Shown here: piece by piece, positions 26,837 through 35,473 of the stretch | Layout of the letters: each line of letters begins with the position of its first letter | Numbering within the stretch: position 1 is the first letter of the stretch | Source: UBA1127 sp034422455 | Lineage (GTDB): Bacteria; Chloroflexota; Dehalococcoidia; Lucifugimonadales; UBA1127 | Reading direction: 5' to 3' | DNA: 64,000 bases | Assembly: GCA_034422455.1 (NCBI GenBank) | Contig: DAOUJQ010000001.1 | Coordinates: 62,001-126,000, forward strand | Notes under the pieces: model-generated | The model's database searches: none | What the model saw: only the letters and a program-made list of their open reading frames with translations | Told to the model about the DNA's origin: nothing | Made by a program: the position numbers and the translations under genes

Positions 26837-27190
26837 CTACAGGGCTGCGTCTCCCCGCTCACCCGTGCGGACGCGTGCCAGGTCCGCAATCTGCGTTACG
26901 AAGATCTTGCCGTCACCGATCTCGCCCTCGCCTGGGCTCTTCGCGGCCTCGGTGATGGCCGCGATGACGGCCTCCTTCATGTCGTCGCTCACCACGGTTC
27001 GGATGCACGTCTTCTGCACGACCGACCTGGTGGCGATCTGCCCCGCCCTGCCGACGAAGACCTCGACGCCGCGCTGCCGTCCCTGTCCCGTGACGTTGTA
27101 GTAGTAGAATCCCGGGACGCCGGCCTCTTCCAGGGCGTGCGTGACCTGACCAATCCGCTCCGGCCTGACTACTGCCTCGATACTTATCAT
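26837..27190 (-). CDS. P-II family nitrogen regulatory protein
   Basis: 117 residues (GlnB/GlnK family). Begins MISIEAVVRPERIGQVTHALEEAGVPGFYYYNVTGQG; the C-terminal signature EIGDGKIFVTQIADLARVRTGE is intact and supplies ATP/2-oxoglutarate contacts. The T-loop (about 37-55) lacks the Tyr at position 51 that is uridylylated in proteobacterial PII, so that modification is not expected. It follows amtB by about 50 bp, the usual pairing in which PII blocks the ammonium channel when nitrogen is ample. Confidence 0.93.
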   Translation of the reverse strand: MISIEAVVRPERIGQVTHALEEAGVPGFYYYNVTGQGRQRGVEVFVGRAGQIATRSVVQKTCIRTVVSDDMKEAVIAAITEAAKSPGEGEIGDGKIFVTQIADLARVRTGERGDAAL

Positions 27191-27239
27191 TGCTTCATTC
27201 CCTCTTCGCTGATTTCACGCTCTGTTTCGGGCCGTTAGC

Positions 27240-28430
27240 CTAGTCCGCGCCGTCGCTGACGTAGCCGCGTTCGCCGTGCATCGCCACGTCAAGTCCCTGG
27301 TCCTCAACGGACTCCGGCGCCCGCAGCCCCAGTCCCGGAATCAGGTCCAGGACCTTCAGGATAATCGCCGTGACGACCAGTGAGTAGCCGATGGTTGCAA
27401 GGACGGCGATCACCTGTGTGCCGACTATTTCGGCGTTGCCCTCGATCAGGCCCGCTGTCCCGCCGATGGCCTCGACAGCGAAGATGCCGGTGGCGATGGC
27501 GCCCCACACGCCGCCCATGCCGTGTACCGCTGCCACTTCCAGGGCGTCGTCGAGGTTGGTCTTTGCCCGCAGCAGCACGGCCAGGTAGCAGAGCAGTCCC
27601 GCGCCGCCGCCGATTGCCAGCGCGCCCAGCACGCCCACGAAACCGGATGCCGGCGTGATGGCCACAAGGCCCGCCACTGCGCCCGTCGCGACGCCGATGG
27701 CGCTCATCCTGCCCGTCTGGATGTGGGAGAGCACTCCCCACGTCAGGGCTGCCGTCGCCGCGGCGACGTTGGTCACGATGAATGCGCTGACCGCCAGCTC
27801 GTTGGCTGCAAGTCCGGACCCCGCGTTGAACCCGAACCAGCCGAACCACAGGATTGCCGCGCCAAGGACCACGTATGGGACGTTGTGGGGCTCAGGCGCG
27901 GGGTTGCGCCGCTTGCCCACCAGGTACGCCGCCGCGATGGCCGCCACACCCGCGTTGATGTGGACCACGGTGCCGCCCGCGAAGTCCAGCGCGCCCATGC
28001 CGAAGATCCAGCCGTTCTCCGCCCATACCCAGTGGCAGATCGGCGCGTAAACAAGACTGACCCACAGGACCAGGAAGATGAGGTACGTGGTGAACTTGAA
28101 CCGCTCCACAATGGCGCCCGTGATAAGCGCCGGGGTGATGATCGCGAACATCATCTGGAACGTCGCGAAGAGCAGGTCGTCCCCCGCCAGGTCCTTGAGC
28201 CCCAGCACTGAAAGGTCGCCGATGAACTCCGCGCCGGCCCCGAAGGCCAGGCTGTACCCCCACAGCACCCAAACGACGCTCACCACCGCCATGGCCATGA
28301 AACTGAACATGATGGTGCTGAGGACGTTTCGGTTGCGAACAAGGCCTCCGTAGAAGAAGGCGAGTCCCGGGGTCATGAACAAGACCAAGGCACACGCCAT
28401 CAACATCCACGCAGTGTTCCCGCTATCCAT
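27240..28430 (-). CDS. amtB: Ammonium transporter
   Basis: 396 residues with about 11 membrane helices. Amt landmarks: FYGGLVRNRNVLSTIMFSFMAMAVVSVVW near the start, the pore His pair in YAPICHWVW and AAVHGMGGVWG, and FAGGTVVHINAGVAAIAAAYLVGKR. Forms a trimeric channel for NH4+/NH3. Co-transcribed with the PII gene downstream. Unlike E. coli AmtB there is no obvious cleavable signal peptide. Confidence 0.95.
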   Translation of the reverse strand: MDSGNTAWMLMACALVLFMTPGLAFFYGGLVRNRNVLSTIMFSFMAMAVVSVVWVLWGYSLAFGAGAEFIGDLSVLGLKDLAGDDLLFATFQMMFAIITPALITGAIVERFKFTTYLIFLVLWVSLVYAPICHWVWAENGWIFGMGALDFAGGTVVHINAGVAAIAAAYLVGKRRNPAPEPHNVPYVVLGAAILWFGWFGFNAGSGLAANELAVSAFIVTNVAAATAALTWGVLSHIQTGRMSAIGVATGAVAGLVAITPASGFVGVLGALAIGGGAGLLCYLAVLLRAKTNLDDALEVAAVHGMGGVWGAIATGIFAVEAIGGTAGLIEGNAEIVGTQVIAVLATIGYSLVVTAIILKVLDLIPGLGLRAPESVEDQGLDVAMHGERGYVSDGAD

Positions 28431-28522
28431 GAACTCCTCCGCTTGCGCCGGGCGTTTCCCGGCAGATTTAGGTCAACGCTTATCGTCGCGCGCAGGTGTT
28501 TCGCCCGCGTTTCATCAGTGTT

Positions 28523-28532
28523 ACAAATTTGT
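28523..28532. promoter_or_regulatory. Small palindrome in the amtB / hydroxylase divergent gap
   Basis: ACAAATTTGT is a perfect 10-bp palindrome in an AT-rich patch about 95 bp upstream of the amtB start. It could be an operator for either divergent gene. The evidence is only symmetry and position. Confidence 0.3.
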
Positions 28533-28566
28533 TAATCCTTGGGCGCCTCCGCGGTTCTTCCGTTGG

Positions 28567-28596
28567 TTGACATGCGCAAGCTGCGATGGGTACCAT
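28567..28596 (+). promoter_or_regulatory. Promoter of the molybdenum hydroxylase operon
   Basis: TTGACA at 28567-28572 and TACCAT at 28591-28596, 18-bp spacer, about 80 bp before the first gene. Confidence 0.5.
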
Positions 28597-28674
28597 GCCC
28601 GCAGTGTTTTCCGTATCCAATTTCCACTCTCGTATGATGGCTCACGCCGTCTTGCGGGCTAAGGGAGGAGACGA

Positions 28675-29544
28675 TTGCGCCCCATTGAATACGTAGCGCC
28701 AACGACCGTTGAGGACGCCGTCGCGGCCCTCGCGGAGAAGGGTGACGCGGCGCGGCCCCTTGCGGGCGGCACCGACATCCTCGTCCAGCTGCGCGGCGGC
28801 CGCCGGCAGGCCGATCGCATCGTGGACGTAAAGAAGATCCCGGAGCTCAACGAGCTCTCCTACGATCCGCAGAACGGGCTGCGCATCGGCGCGGCGGTGC
28901 CCTGCCACCGCGTCTACGAGGACGAGACCATCGCCGTCGCCTACCCCGGCCTCATCGACGCAGCCTCGCTCATCGGCGGCATCCAGATCCAGGGGCGCGC
29001 GTCCCTGGGCGGCAACCTCTGCAACGCGGCCCCCAGTGGCGACGGCATTCCCGCCCTCATCGCCCACAATGCGGTGGCTGAGGTTGCGGGTCCCAACGGA
29101 ACGCGCGACGTCCCCGTCGAGGACTTCTGCACCGCGCCGGGCCGCACTGTCCTGGAGCCCGGCGAGTTCCTGGTAGCCATGCGCATGCCCCCACCGCCCT
29201 CCAACTTCGGAGCCAGCTACCTGCGTTTCATCCCCCGCAATGAGATGGACATCGCCGTCGCGGGCGCGGGCGCGTCCGTCGTCATGGACGGCAACACCGT
29301 GACCGCCGCGCGCGTGGCCCTCGCCTCGGTCGCGCCGACGCCGGTCCTCGCCGAGGCCGCCGGCGCCGCCCTCGTGGGCAAGGAGCCCACGGACGACGTG
29401 CTCGCCGAGGCCGCTGAGGCCGCGCGGGCCGCCGCCAAACCCATCTCGGACATGCGGGGCACCGCGGAGTACCGCACGCACCTTGTGGGCGTGCTCACCA
29501 CCCGGGCGTTGCGAAACGCCATTCAGCGCGCGAAGGAGGCCTAA
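28675..29544 (+). CDS. Molybdenum hydroxylase FAD-binding (medium) subunit
   Basis: 289 residues. FAD contacts: PLAGGTDILVQL near 30-41 and IGGIQIQGRASLGGNLCNAAPSGD near 100-123, both hallmarks of CoxM/XdhB-type subunits. The start codon is TTG at 28675, four bases after GGGAGGAG; no in-frame ATG fits the conserved N terminus (MRPIEYVAPTTVEDAV). It passes electrons from the iron-sulfur subunit to the acceptor. First of three genes with 4-bp or shorter gaps. Confidence 0.9.
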   Translation: MRPIEYVAPTTVEDAVAALAEKGDAARPLAGGTDILVQLRGGRRQADRIVDVKKIPELNELSYDPQNGLRIGAAVPCHRVYEDETIAVAYPGLIDAASLIGGIQIQGRASLGGNLCNAAPSGDGIPALIAHNAVAEVAGPNGTRDVPVEDFCTAPGRTVLEPGEFLVAMRMPPPPSNFGASYLRFIPRNEMDIAVAGAGASVVMDGNTVTAARVALASVAPTPVLAEAAGAALVGKEPTDDVLAEAAEAARAAAKPISDMRGTAEYRTHLVGVLTTRALRNAIQRAKEA

Positions 29545-29548
29545 GAAG

Positions 29549-30034
29549 ATGCCGCCAGCAAAGACTCACGTCCGAACGACCGTTAACGGCGAAGCCACCG
29601 AGTTCCTCTGCGACGCCAATCAGAGCCTCCTTGAGGTGCTGCGCGACGTCCTGTTCATGACGGGCACCAAGGAGGGTTGCAACGACGGCAACTGCGGCGC
29701 CTGCACCGTCAACATGGACGGCCGCATCGTCGACTCCTGCCTGGTGCTCGGAGTCGAGGCGGACGGCGCCGTCATCGAGACCATCGAGGGCGTTGCTGCC
29801 CCGGACGGCCTGCACCCCATCCAGCAGGCGTTCCTGGACAACGCGGCCCTGCAGTGCGGCGTCTGCACCCCCGGCTTTATCGTCGCCTCCAAGGCGCTCC
29901 TGGAGCGGGAGCCCAATCCGTCCGAGTACCGCATCCGTCACTGGCTGGCCGGCAACCTCTGCCGCTGCACCGGCTACGACAAGATCGTCCGCGCCGTTGT
30001 GGACGCGGCTGAGAATATGGGAGGGAAGAGCTAA
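29549..30034 (+). CDS. Molybdenum hydroxylase [2Fe-2S] (small) subunit
   Basis: 161 residues from ATG 29549. N-terminal plant-type [2Fe-2S] site CNDGNCGAC followed by a fourth Cys in DSCLVLG; C-terminal all-helical [2Fe-2S] site CGVCTPGF and CRCTGYDKI. Full length for the CoxS/XdhC class. Its TAA overlaps the ATG of the large subunit by one base. Confidence 0.93.
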   Translation: MPPAKTHVRTTVNGEATEFLCDANQSLLEVLRDVLFMTGTKEGCNDGNCGACTVNMDGRIVDSCLVLGVEADGAVIETIEGVAAPDGLHPIQQAFLDNAALQCGVCTPGFIVASKALLEREPNPSEYRIRHWLAGNLCRCTGYDKIVRAVVDAAENMGGKS

Positions 30035-32337
30035 TGACAACGGTTGAAGAGCGCAACTACAAGGTCATCGGCACACGCCCTATCCGGCACGACGGCGCCG
30101 ACAAGGTGACCGGCCGCGCCATCTACGGCATCGACTACCACATGACCGGCGAGCTGTACGGCAAGATCCTGCGTAGCCCCCACGCCCACGCGCGGATCGT
30201 CAGCATTGACACCAGCAAGGCGGAGGCCCTGCCCGGCGTCCGCGCCGTCATCACCGGCGCCGACCTGCCCGTCGCCGCCGACATGGAGCTGGACGACGGC
30301 GAGACCCCCATCAACACCATGCACCTCTCCAACAACGTCATGGCCCACAGGAAGGCGCTCTATCGCGGGCACGCCGTCGCCGCCGTCGCTGCCGACACCG
30401 CCCACATCGCGGAGGACGCGCTCGACCTGATCGAGGTTGAGTACGAGGTGCTGGAGCCCGTGCTCCTCGGCCTTGATGCCATGAAGGCGGACGCGCCGCT
30501 GGTGCACCCCGACCAGACCACCAAGACTATGGCCTACCGCTTCGACCCCGGCACCGACACCGGCGAGAAGAGCAACGTCGCCGGCCGCACCGAGATGCGC
30601 CTTGGCGACGTCGAGGAGGGCTTCAAGCAGGCGGACGTCGTCGTCGAGCGGCGGTTCACCACCAACTGGGTCCACCAGGGCTACATCGAGGCCCAGAACG
30701 CCACCGTGCTCTGGAACAACGATGACACCATTCAGGTCTGGAACAGCAGCCAGGGCACGTTCAACCAGCGCCAGCTGATGGCGGAGATCCTGAAGCACCC
30801 CGTGTCCAAGATCCGCATCACCCCGCAGGAGATCGGCGGCGGCTTCGGCGGCAAGATCCCGGTCTACCTGGAAGTCCCGGCGGCGGCGTTGTCGAAGAAG
30901 TCCGGCCGCCCCGTCAAGATGACGATGACCCGCTCGGAGGTCTTTGAGGGCACCGGTCCGGCGTCCGGCGCGCAGATGGTCTGCAAGATGGGCGCCACGA
31001 AGGACGGGGTGATCACGGCCGCCTACGCCGAGCTGGTCTTCGAGGCCGGCGCGTACCCCGGTTCGGCAGTCGGCGCGGGCGCGCAGGGCATGTTCACCAC
31101 CTACAACATTGAGAACGTCCTGATCCACGCCTACGACGTGGTGGTCAACAAGCCGAAGTCCGCTGCCTACCGCTCGCCGGGCACCCCGCAGACGTGCTAC
31201 GCCGCCGAGAGCGTCGTGGACGAGCTGGCAAAGGAGCTTGGCATCGACCCGCTGGAGTTCCGCATCATGAACGCCGCCAAGCAGGGCGACCGCCGCGCGG
31301 ACGGCGTCGCCCACCCCGTCATGGGCAACGTGGAGTGCATGGAGGCCCTGAAGGCGACCGACCACTACAAGTCGGACCTGGGCGGCCCCAACCGCGGCCG
31401 CGGGATCGCCTCCGGCTACTGGGGCAACGCCGGCATGCCCGCCAGCTGCGGCGTCAGCATCAACCCGGACGGCACCGTCAGCCTCGCGCTGGGCTCGCCC
31501 GACATCGGCGGCTCCCGCGTGTCCCTCGCCATGATGACGGCGGAGGCCTTCGGCATTCCGGCGGAGTCCGTCATGCCCATCATCAAGGACACCGACTCCA
31601 TCGGCTACAACGGCCTCACCGCGGGCAGCAGCACCACCCTGCGCAATGGCGTCGCCATCGCCCAGGTGGCAGAGCAGGCCGTCGACCTGATGAAGGCCCG
31701 CGCAGCCCGCCTCTGGAACACCGAGATCGAGAACGTTGACTTTGCGGACGGCGTCTTCTTCTCCAAGGCTGAGAGCGAGCTCAAGCTGACCTTCAAGGAG
31801 ATGGCCGGCAAGCTCATGGAGACCGGCGGCCCCATCTCCACCGCCGCCTCCGTCGCGCCGCGCGGCGCCGGCCCGTCCTTCAGCACGCACATGGTCGACG
31901 TCGAGGTCGACCCCGAGACCGGCAAGGTCGACATCCTGAAGTACACCGCCGCCCAGGACGTGGGCGTGGCCATCCACCCCGCCTACGTCGAGGGCCAGGT
32001 GCAGGGCGGCGCCGTGCAGGGCATCGGCTGGGCGCTCAACGAGGAGTACTTCTACGACGACAGTGGCCGCATGGTGAACTCCAGCTACCTCGACTACCGC
32101 ATGCCCACGAGTCTGGACCTGCCGCTCATCGACGCCATCCTGGTGCAGGTGCCGAACCCCGACCACCCCTTCGGCGTCCGGGGCGTCGCCGAGATCTCGA
32201 TTGTGCCCCCGCTCGGCGCCATCGCCAACGCCATCGAAGCCGCTGTGGGCGTCCGCATGCAGGAGCTGCCCATGTCGCCCCACAAGATCGTGAAGGCCCT
32301 CCAGGACAAGGACGCGGAGAGCAACGGAGCAGGCTAA
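30034..32337 (+). CDS. Molybdopterin-binding large subunit, xanthine dehydrogenase family
   Basis: 767 residues. Cofactor motifs EIGGGFGGK at 266-274 and the C-terminal GVRGVAEIS with the catalytic Glu. The active-site loop that reads AYxCSFR in true CO dehydrogenase (form I) is here AAYRSPGTPQ at 377-386, so CO oxidation is not predicted. Hydroxylation of an N-heterocycle, aldehyde or other aromatic is more likely. Full length. It forms an operon with the FAD and Fe-S subunits upstream and a MoaD-like gene directly downstream. Confidence 0.9.
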   Translation: MTTVEERNYKVIGTRPIRHDGADKVTGRAIYGIDYHMTGELYGKILRSPHAHARIVSIDTSKAEALPGVRAVITGADLPVAADMELDDGETPINTMHLSNNVMAHRKALYRGHAVAAVAADTAHIAEDALDLIEVEYEVLEPVLLGLDAMKADAPLVHPDQTTKTMAYRFDPGTDTGEKSNVAGRTEMRLGDVEEGFKQADVVVERRFTTNWVHQGYIEAQNATVLWNNDDTIQVWNSSQGTFNQRQLMAEILKHPVSKIRITPQEIGGGFGGKIPVYLEVPAAALSKKSGRPVKMTMTRSEVFEGTGPASGAQMVCKMGATKDGVITAAYAELVFEAGAYPGSAVGAGAQGMFTTYNIENVLIHAYDVVVNKPKSAAYRSPGTPQTCYAAESVVDELAKELGIDPLEFRIMNAAKQGDRRADGVAHPVMGNVECMEALKATDHYKSDLGGPNRGRGIASGYWGNAGMPASCGVSINPDGTVSLALGSPDIGGSRVSLAMMTAEAFGIPAESVMPIIKDTDSIGYNGLTAGSSTTLRNGVAIAQVAEQAVDLMKARAARLWNTEIENVDFADGVFFSKAESELKLTFKEMAGKLMETGGPISTAASVAPRGAGPSFSTHMVDVEVDPETGKVDILKYTAAQDVGVAIHPAYVEGQVQGGAVQGIGWALNEEYFYDDSGRMVNSSYLDYRMPTSLDLPLIDAILVQVPNPDHPFGVRGVAEISIVPPLGAIANAIEAAVGVRMQELPMSPHKIVKALQDKDAESNGAG

Positions 32338-32341
32338 TCCC

Positions 32342-32638
32342 GTGGCGACTGTTTGGATTCCAAGCCCGTACCGGGACCTGGCGGGCGGCGCGGCAACCGT
32401 CGTCGTCCCCGGGTCCACGGTGCGGCAGATAACGCGGAATCTCGACAACGCCTACCCCGGCTTCTGGGAGCGCCTCGTCGATGACGAGCGTGACCGCATC
32501 CGCGCCGGCGTCTCCGTCGTCGTCAACGGCATCGTCGTCGGCTACGCCCTCCACGAGCCCGTCGGTGAGAACGACGAGGTCCACTACCTCCCCGCCATCG
32601 CCGGCGGCGCCTGCCCTCAGGCCACCGGCATCCAGTAG
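32342..32638 (+). CDS. MoaD/ThiS-like sulfur carrier protein with a C-terminal tail
   Basis: 98 residues from a GTG start 4 bp after the large subunit. Beta-grasp fold: IPSPYRDLAGGAATVVVPG at the N terminus and the MoaD ending ENDEVHYLPAIAGG. Canonical carriers stop at this Gly-Gly, which is activated as a thiocarboxylate. Here nine more residues (ACPQATGIQ) follow, so either the tail is removed or the protein is not a conventional carrier. Its position suggests molybdopterin supply for the adjacent enzyme. Its last 22 bp overlap the convergent DUF429 gene. Confidence 0.8.
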   Translation: MATVWIPSPYRDLAGGAATVVVPGSTVRQITRNLDNAYPGFWERLVDDERDRIRAGVSVVVNGIVVGYALHEPVGENDEVHYLPAIAGGACPQATGIQ

Positions 32639-33219
32639 CTCACCGGCGTCCCCAGCGGCAGCACCGGGTTCGGCTCCTCCGGGTACAGGTCGCGCCAGCC
32701 CGCAACCCTTTCGTGCATGCACCATGCCGCGAATGCCGCGATTACCGCGTCCGGGGTGTCCTCCACGATCTCATGCTCGCGCTTCAGCTCCGGGTCCAGC
32801 AGCCACAGCACCGCCCTGGGGTTCGTCTCCGTGATGGGGATCTGGAAGTGCTCCCAGAGCGATGACGCCAGCAGATGCCCCTGCACCAGGCGCTCGCCGT
32901 GCACCGTGCCAAGCGGCCGCGCCGCCTCCGCAGGCGAGGGATGCCCTCCCGCCGCAAGCGCGTCGCGAATGACGCTGTCGACGCGACGGGTCCCCGTGGG
33001 GCTCCAGAAAAGCGGCGCCGCGATGCCGATGCCCAGGATGTTGGCTTGCCGGTGGATGTAGTTGACGACCTTGTCCATGACCTCCGCGACGTGGCTGGCC
33101 GCGCCGCCCCGCGCGGGAAGCACGAGGCCGTCCATGACCTCGCAGATGCTCCAGCCAAAGCCGTCCGGGCCGCCGGGATCGAACCCCAGCACGTAGTACT
33201 TCTCCTCCAGCGAGAACAT
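32617..33219 (-). CDS. DUF429-like (RNase H-fold) protein
   Basis: 200 residues. Begins KYYVLGFDPGGPDGFGWSICEV, an RNase H-like first strand with the Asp, and continues IGIAAPLFWSPTGTRRVDSVIRDAL. The C-terminal EDTPDAVIAAFAAWCMHERV supplies further acidic residues. DUF429 proteins are predicted nucleases of unknown role. The start codon lies 6 bp after the DinB gene, so these two genes form a pair. The 3' end overlaps the MoaD-like gene tail to tail. Confidence 0.7.
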   Translation of the reverse strand: MFSLEEKYYVLGFDPGGPDGFGWSICEVMDGLVLPARGGAASHVAEVMDKVVNYIHRQANILGIGIAAPLFWSPTGTRRVDSVIRDALAAGGHPSPAEAARPLGTVHGERLVQGHLLASSLWEHFQIPITETNPRAVLWLLDPELKREHEIVEDTPDAVIAAFAAWCMHERVAGWRDLYPEEPNPVLPLGTPVSYWMPVA

Positions 33220-33225
33220 GCGGCC

Positions 33226-33753
33226 TTACGGCCCCCCGCTCCACCCGAGCCCCTGGATGAGCCCACGGACGTACATCGCCTGCCCGGCGTGCTGCGTGTT
33301 GTCGCTGATGATGCTGGCCAGCCGCACGCCGACCGTCGGCAGCGGGTTGTACTGCGGTTCGTTGATCTCCTTGTCCAGGTCGTCCGGCGAGAGGGAGCTG
33401 AGGACCTCCTTCGACCGCTCGTAGACCGCGTCGTGGTAGCCCTGCAGCGTCTCGGCGTCGGCGCGGATCGAGTCCACCTGCTCGACCGTGTGGCGCGTGC
33501 CGGTGTTGCTGATGTCGGCGGGCTGCCCGAACTTGGCGTGCCAGCCGTCCGCCGTCCACAGCTGCTCCTTGCCCAGCAGGTCGGACATGTGGTGGTCCTG
33601 TACGCGGGTCAGGTGCCAGATCAGCCAGCAGATGGGGTTGGCGTCCGTCGTCGGCCGGTAGTACAGGTGCTCCTCCGGCAGGCCGTTCAGCACCCGCCGG
33701 ATGGTGTTCTGGATCCTCCCCAGGGAGTCCGTTACGAGCTCTGTGGCCTCCAT
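33226..33753 (-). CDS. DinB family protein
   Basis: 175 residues from ATG 33753; upstream codons are in repeat sequence. A four-helix bundle with the three metal-binding His of the DinB/YfiT class: WHLTRVQDHH near 45-54 and NTQHAGQAMY near 155-164. Members are thiol-dependent metalloenzymes (bacillithiol or mycothiol transferases) or of unknown function. It precedes the DUF429 gene by 6 bp. Confidence 0.85.
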   Translation of the reverse strand: MEATELVTDSLGRIQNTIRRVLNGLPEEHLYYRPTTDANPICWLIWHLTRVQDHHMSDLLGKEQLWTADGWHAKFGQPADISNTGTRHTVEQVDSIRADAETLQGYHDAVYERSKEVLSSLSPDDLDKEINEPQYNPLPTVGVRLASIISDNTQHAGQAMYVRGLIQGLGWSGGP

Positions 33754-34456
33754 GTGGCGCCTCCGTTGTCGATGGTCGGTGATGCGCGAGCCGGGGATGG
33801 GATGTAGCCCGCGATGCGAAAAAGCATCGGGATTGTAGGTTCCGCCCCTTGGGCTGTCAAACAAGGGTGGTTACCACCCCGGCTTAACCTGCATCCTCAT
33901 ACCGGCGAATGCCGGTATCCAGAAACCCGGCGCCCAACGGCATCTGCATACCCGGACTCCCTCCGATTGCCCTGAGCTTGTCGAAGGGTCCTGCGGAGGG
34001 AGAGCCTGCCCCTGCGTAGGCAGGGGAACCCAGAGGGGCTATGGCAGGGCGGGGTGACCACTGTCACGCTCGCCCCACCCCCGCATACCGGAGCATGCCG
34101 GTATCCAGAAACCTCGCGCCCAACGACGCCCCCCTGCCACCACCCCCTCGCGCGAACCTCGTCCCGCCCGCTACCCTCGTCCCATGCACCGACACCACAA
34201 CACCACAACTGCCCCGCGAAGGGCGAACGGGAATTGTTCCCCCCGGATGAAAAAATTTTCGTGTTGTATCTGCAACGTGCCAATTCAGCTTCGACACGAA
34301 AAACAAATCAATTCCCTGCAGCCTCCCCCACCCCCCATACCGGCGCATGCCGGTATCCAGAAACCCCGCGTCCAACGGCCTCCGCTTCTCCCCCCGCCCC
34401 CTTGCGCCCCCACAGCCGAGCGGGTACGGTGCCCGCAGCACCGCAAGGAGGGAGTC
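33754..34456. repeat. Repeat-filled intergenic region
   Basis: About 700 bp without a gene. In order: palindrome ATACCGGCGAATGCCGGTAT (about 33900-33920); a CCCTGAGCTTGTCGAAGGG unit (about 33967-33990); a TGCGTAGGCAGGGGAACCC unit (about 34010-34035); another ATACCGG...CCGGTAT copy (about 34085-34107); the long covarying-arm element (34133-34316); and a third ATACCGGCGCATGCCGGTAT (about 34337-34357). It looks like a landing zone for non-coding repeats. Confidence 0.8.
34133..34316 (+). repeat. Covarying-arm repeat element, copy 1
   Basis: Shares its left part (CTGCCACCACCCCCTCGCGCG..., CTACCCTCGTCCCATGCACC) with copies at 46607 and elsewhere. The right part is nested inverted arms: outer GGGAATTGTT (34229-34238) with ATCAATTCCC (34307-34316); inner TTTTCGTGTTG (34256-34266) with CGACACGAAAA (34292-34302); centre CTGCAACGTGCCAA. 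Confidence 0.85.
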
Positions 34457-34843
34457 ATGCCGCAGAAGGAGATCATCGCGCCGGAAGCCCTGGGCCGCAC
34501 CAACCCCAGCCTGTCGCCCGCCACGCGATTCGGCGACCTGGTGTTCGTGTCCGGGCAGACGGGCCGCAACCCCGCCACAGGCGAAGTCGGCGCCGACGTC
34601 CGGGAGCAGACGCGCAACGTGCTTGAGCGCATCAAGATCATCCTGGAGGATGCCGGAACGTCGCTCGACAACGTCCTCTCGGCCACCTGCTGGCTCAAGG
34701 ACGCCGGCGACTTTGTCGCCTTCAATGAGGTCTACAACGAGTACTTCACTGAGGCCAAACCCGCCCGCGCCACGGTCCAGTCCACGCTGATGGGCCCGGA
34801 CCTGGTGGTGGAGATCATGGTCACGGCCTGCATCCCGAGCTAG
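34457..34843 (+). CDS. RidA/YjgF family protein
   Basis: 128 residues from ATG 34457 with GGAGGGAG upstream. RidA features: FGDLVFVSGQTGRNPATGEVG, then NVLERIKIILEDAGTSLDNVLSATCWLKD, and the C-terminal ARATVQSTLMGPDLVVEIMVTA containing the substrate-binding Arg. RidA deaminates reactive enamine/imine intermediates; relatives act in aromatic and pyrimidine breakdown. Single gene between repeats. Confidence 0.92.
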   Translation: MPQKEIIAPEALGRTNPSLSPATRFGDLVFVSGQTGRNPATGEVGADVREQTRNVLERIKIILEDAGTSLDNVLSATCWLKDAGDFVAFNEVYNEYFTEAKPARATVQSTLMGPDLVVEIMVTACIPS

Positions 34844-34880
34844 CGACAATGGGGACGTGCACATATCTTGTACCTCAGTC

Positions 34881-34919
34881 CGTTCGCCCTGAGGCTTTCG
34901 AAGGGTCCAACGAACGGAC
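34881..34919. repeat. Palindromic repeat copy with inverted ends
   Basis: AGTCCGTTCGCCCTGAGG ... CGAAGGGTCCAACGAACGGACT: a CGTTCGCCCTGAG-type unit whose outer AGTCCGTTCG/CGAACGGACT arms pair perfectly. Confidence 0.75.
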
Positions 34920-34971
34920 TGGGGTACAAGGGCGCAGCCAGTCTGCACAGCGCCCACCCGGAGTGGCATAG

Positions 34972-35409
34972 ATGAGCGTGTACGACCACCTGCAGCCCGA
35001 GGAGCGCATCGAGCTGCAGCATCCCCCGTTCTACCTCACGAACCGCCGCCTGCTGCGCGTCGGTGACGACGGCCGGTTCGGCGAAGTCTCGCGCATCGGC
35101 ATGACGGCGGTCGAGCGCATCGTTGCGACGGACCACCGCATCATGGTGCTGGGCGTCATCCTGGTGGTCAGCGGCGCCGTCCTCACCCTCACGTGGGCGC
35201 CTTATACCGCATGGCTGGCCATCATCGCCGGAATTGCCGCCCTGTTGCTCGGTTCCAGGGGCAAGCTCGTGGGGCACCAGGTAGTCTCGCCGCGCATCCC
35301 GGAGTCGGAGCAGGAGCTTTGGCGGCTGCCGGCGTGGGGCGCAGACAACTTCGTCAACAGGCTGCGCACGATTGCGACAGAGAACCAGCCCCGCGACAGG
35401 GAATGGTAA
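34972..35409 (+). CDS. PH-like domain membrane protein
   Basis: 145 residues. The N terminus resembles bacterial pleckstrin-homology-like domains (YLTNRRLLRVGDDGRFGEVSRIGMTAVERIVATDHRI). Two hydrophobic helices follow (about 61-82 and 85-100), then a soluble tail. Function is unknown; such proteins sit at the membrane. Start ATG 34972. Confidence 0.6.
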   Translation: MSVYDHLQPEERIELQHPPFYLTNRRLLRVGDDGRFGEVSRIGMTAVERIVATDHRIMVLGVILVVSGAVLTLTWAPYTAWLAIIAGIAALLLGSRGKLVGHQVVSPRIPESEQELWRLPAWGADNFVNRLRTIATENQPRDREW

Positions 35410-35436
35410 AGCGTCGCAGGGCGGTGGTCTTTTCGG

Positions 35437-35442
35437 TATAAT
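35437..35442 (+). promoter_or_regulatory. -10 box before the retropepsin-like gene
   Basis: Perfect TATAAT, 31 bp before the GTG start. I see no convincing -35. Confidence 0.45.
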
Positions 35443-35473
35443 GGCTACAGCAATGTTATAGCAGGGGATTTAC

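Noticed and set aside
30034..32337. Aerobic carbon monoxide dehydrogenase large subunit (CoxL)
   Set aside because: Overall similarity is to the family, but the diagnostic AYxCSFR loop is absent (AAYRSPGTPQ instead).
30031..32448. An 805-codon minus-strand frame
   Set aside because: Exact antisense of the molybdenum hydroxylase large subunit, which has all expected motifs; the frame is open only because of high G+C.
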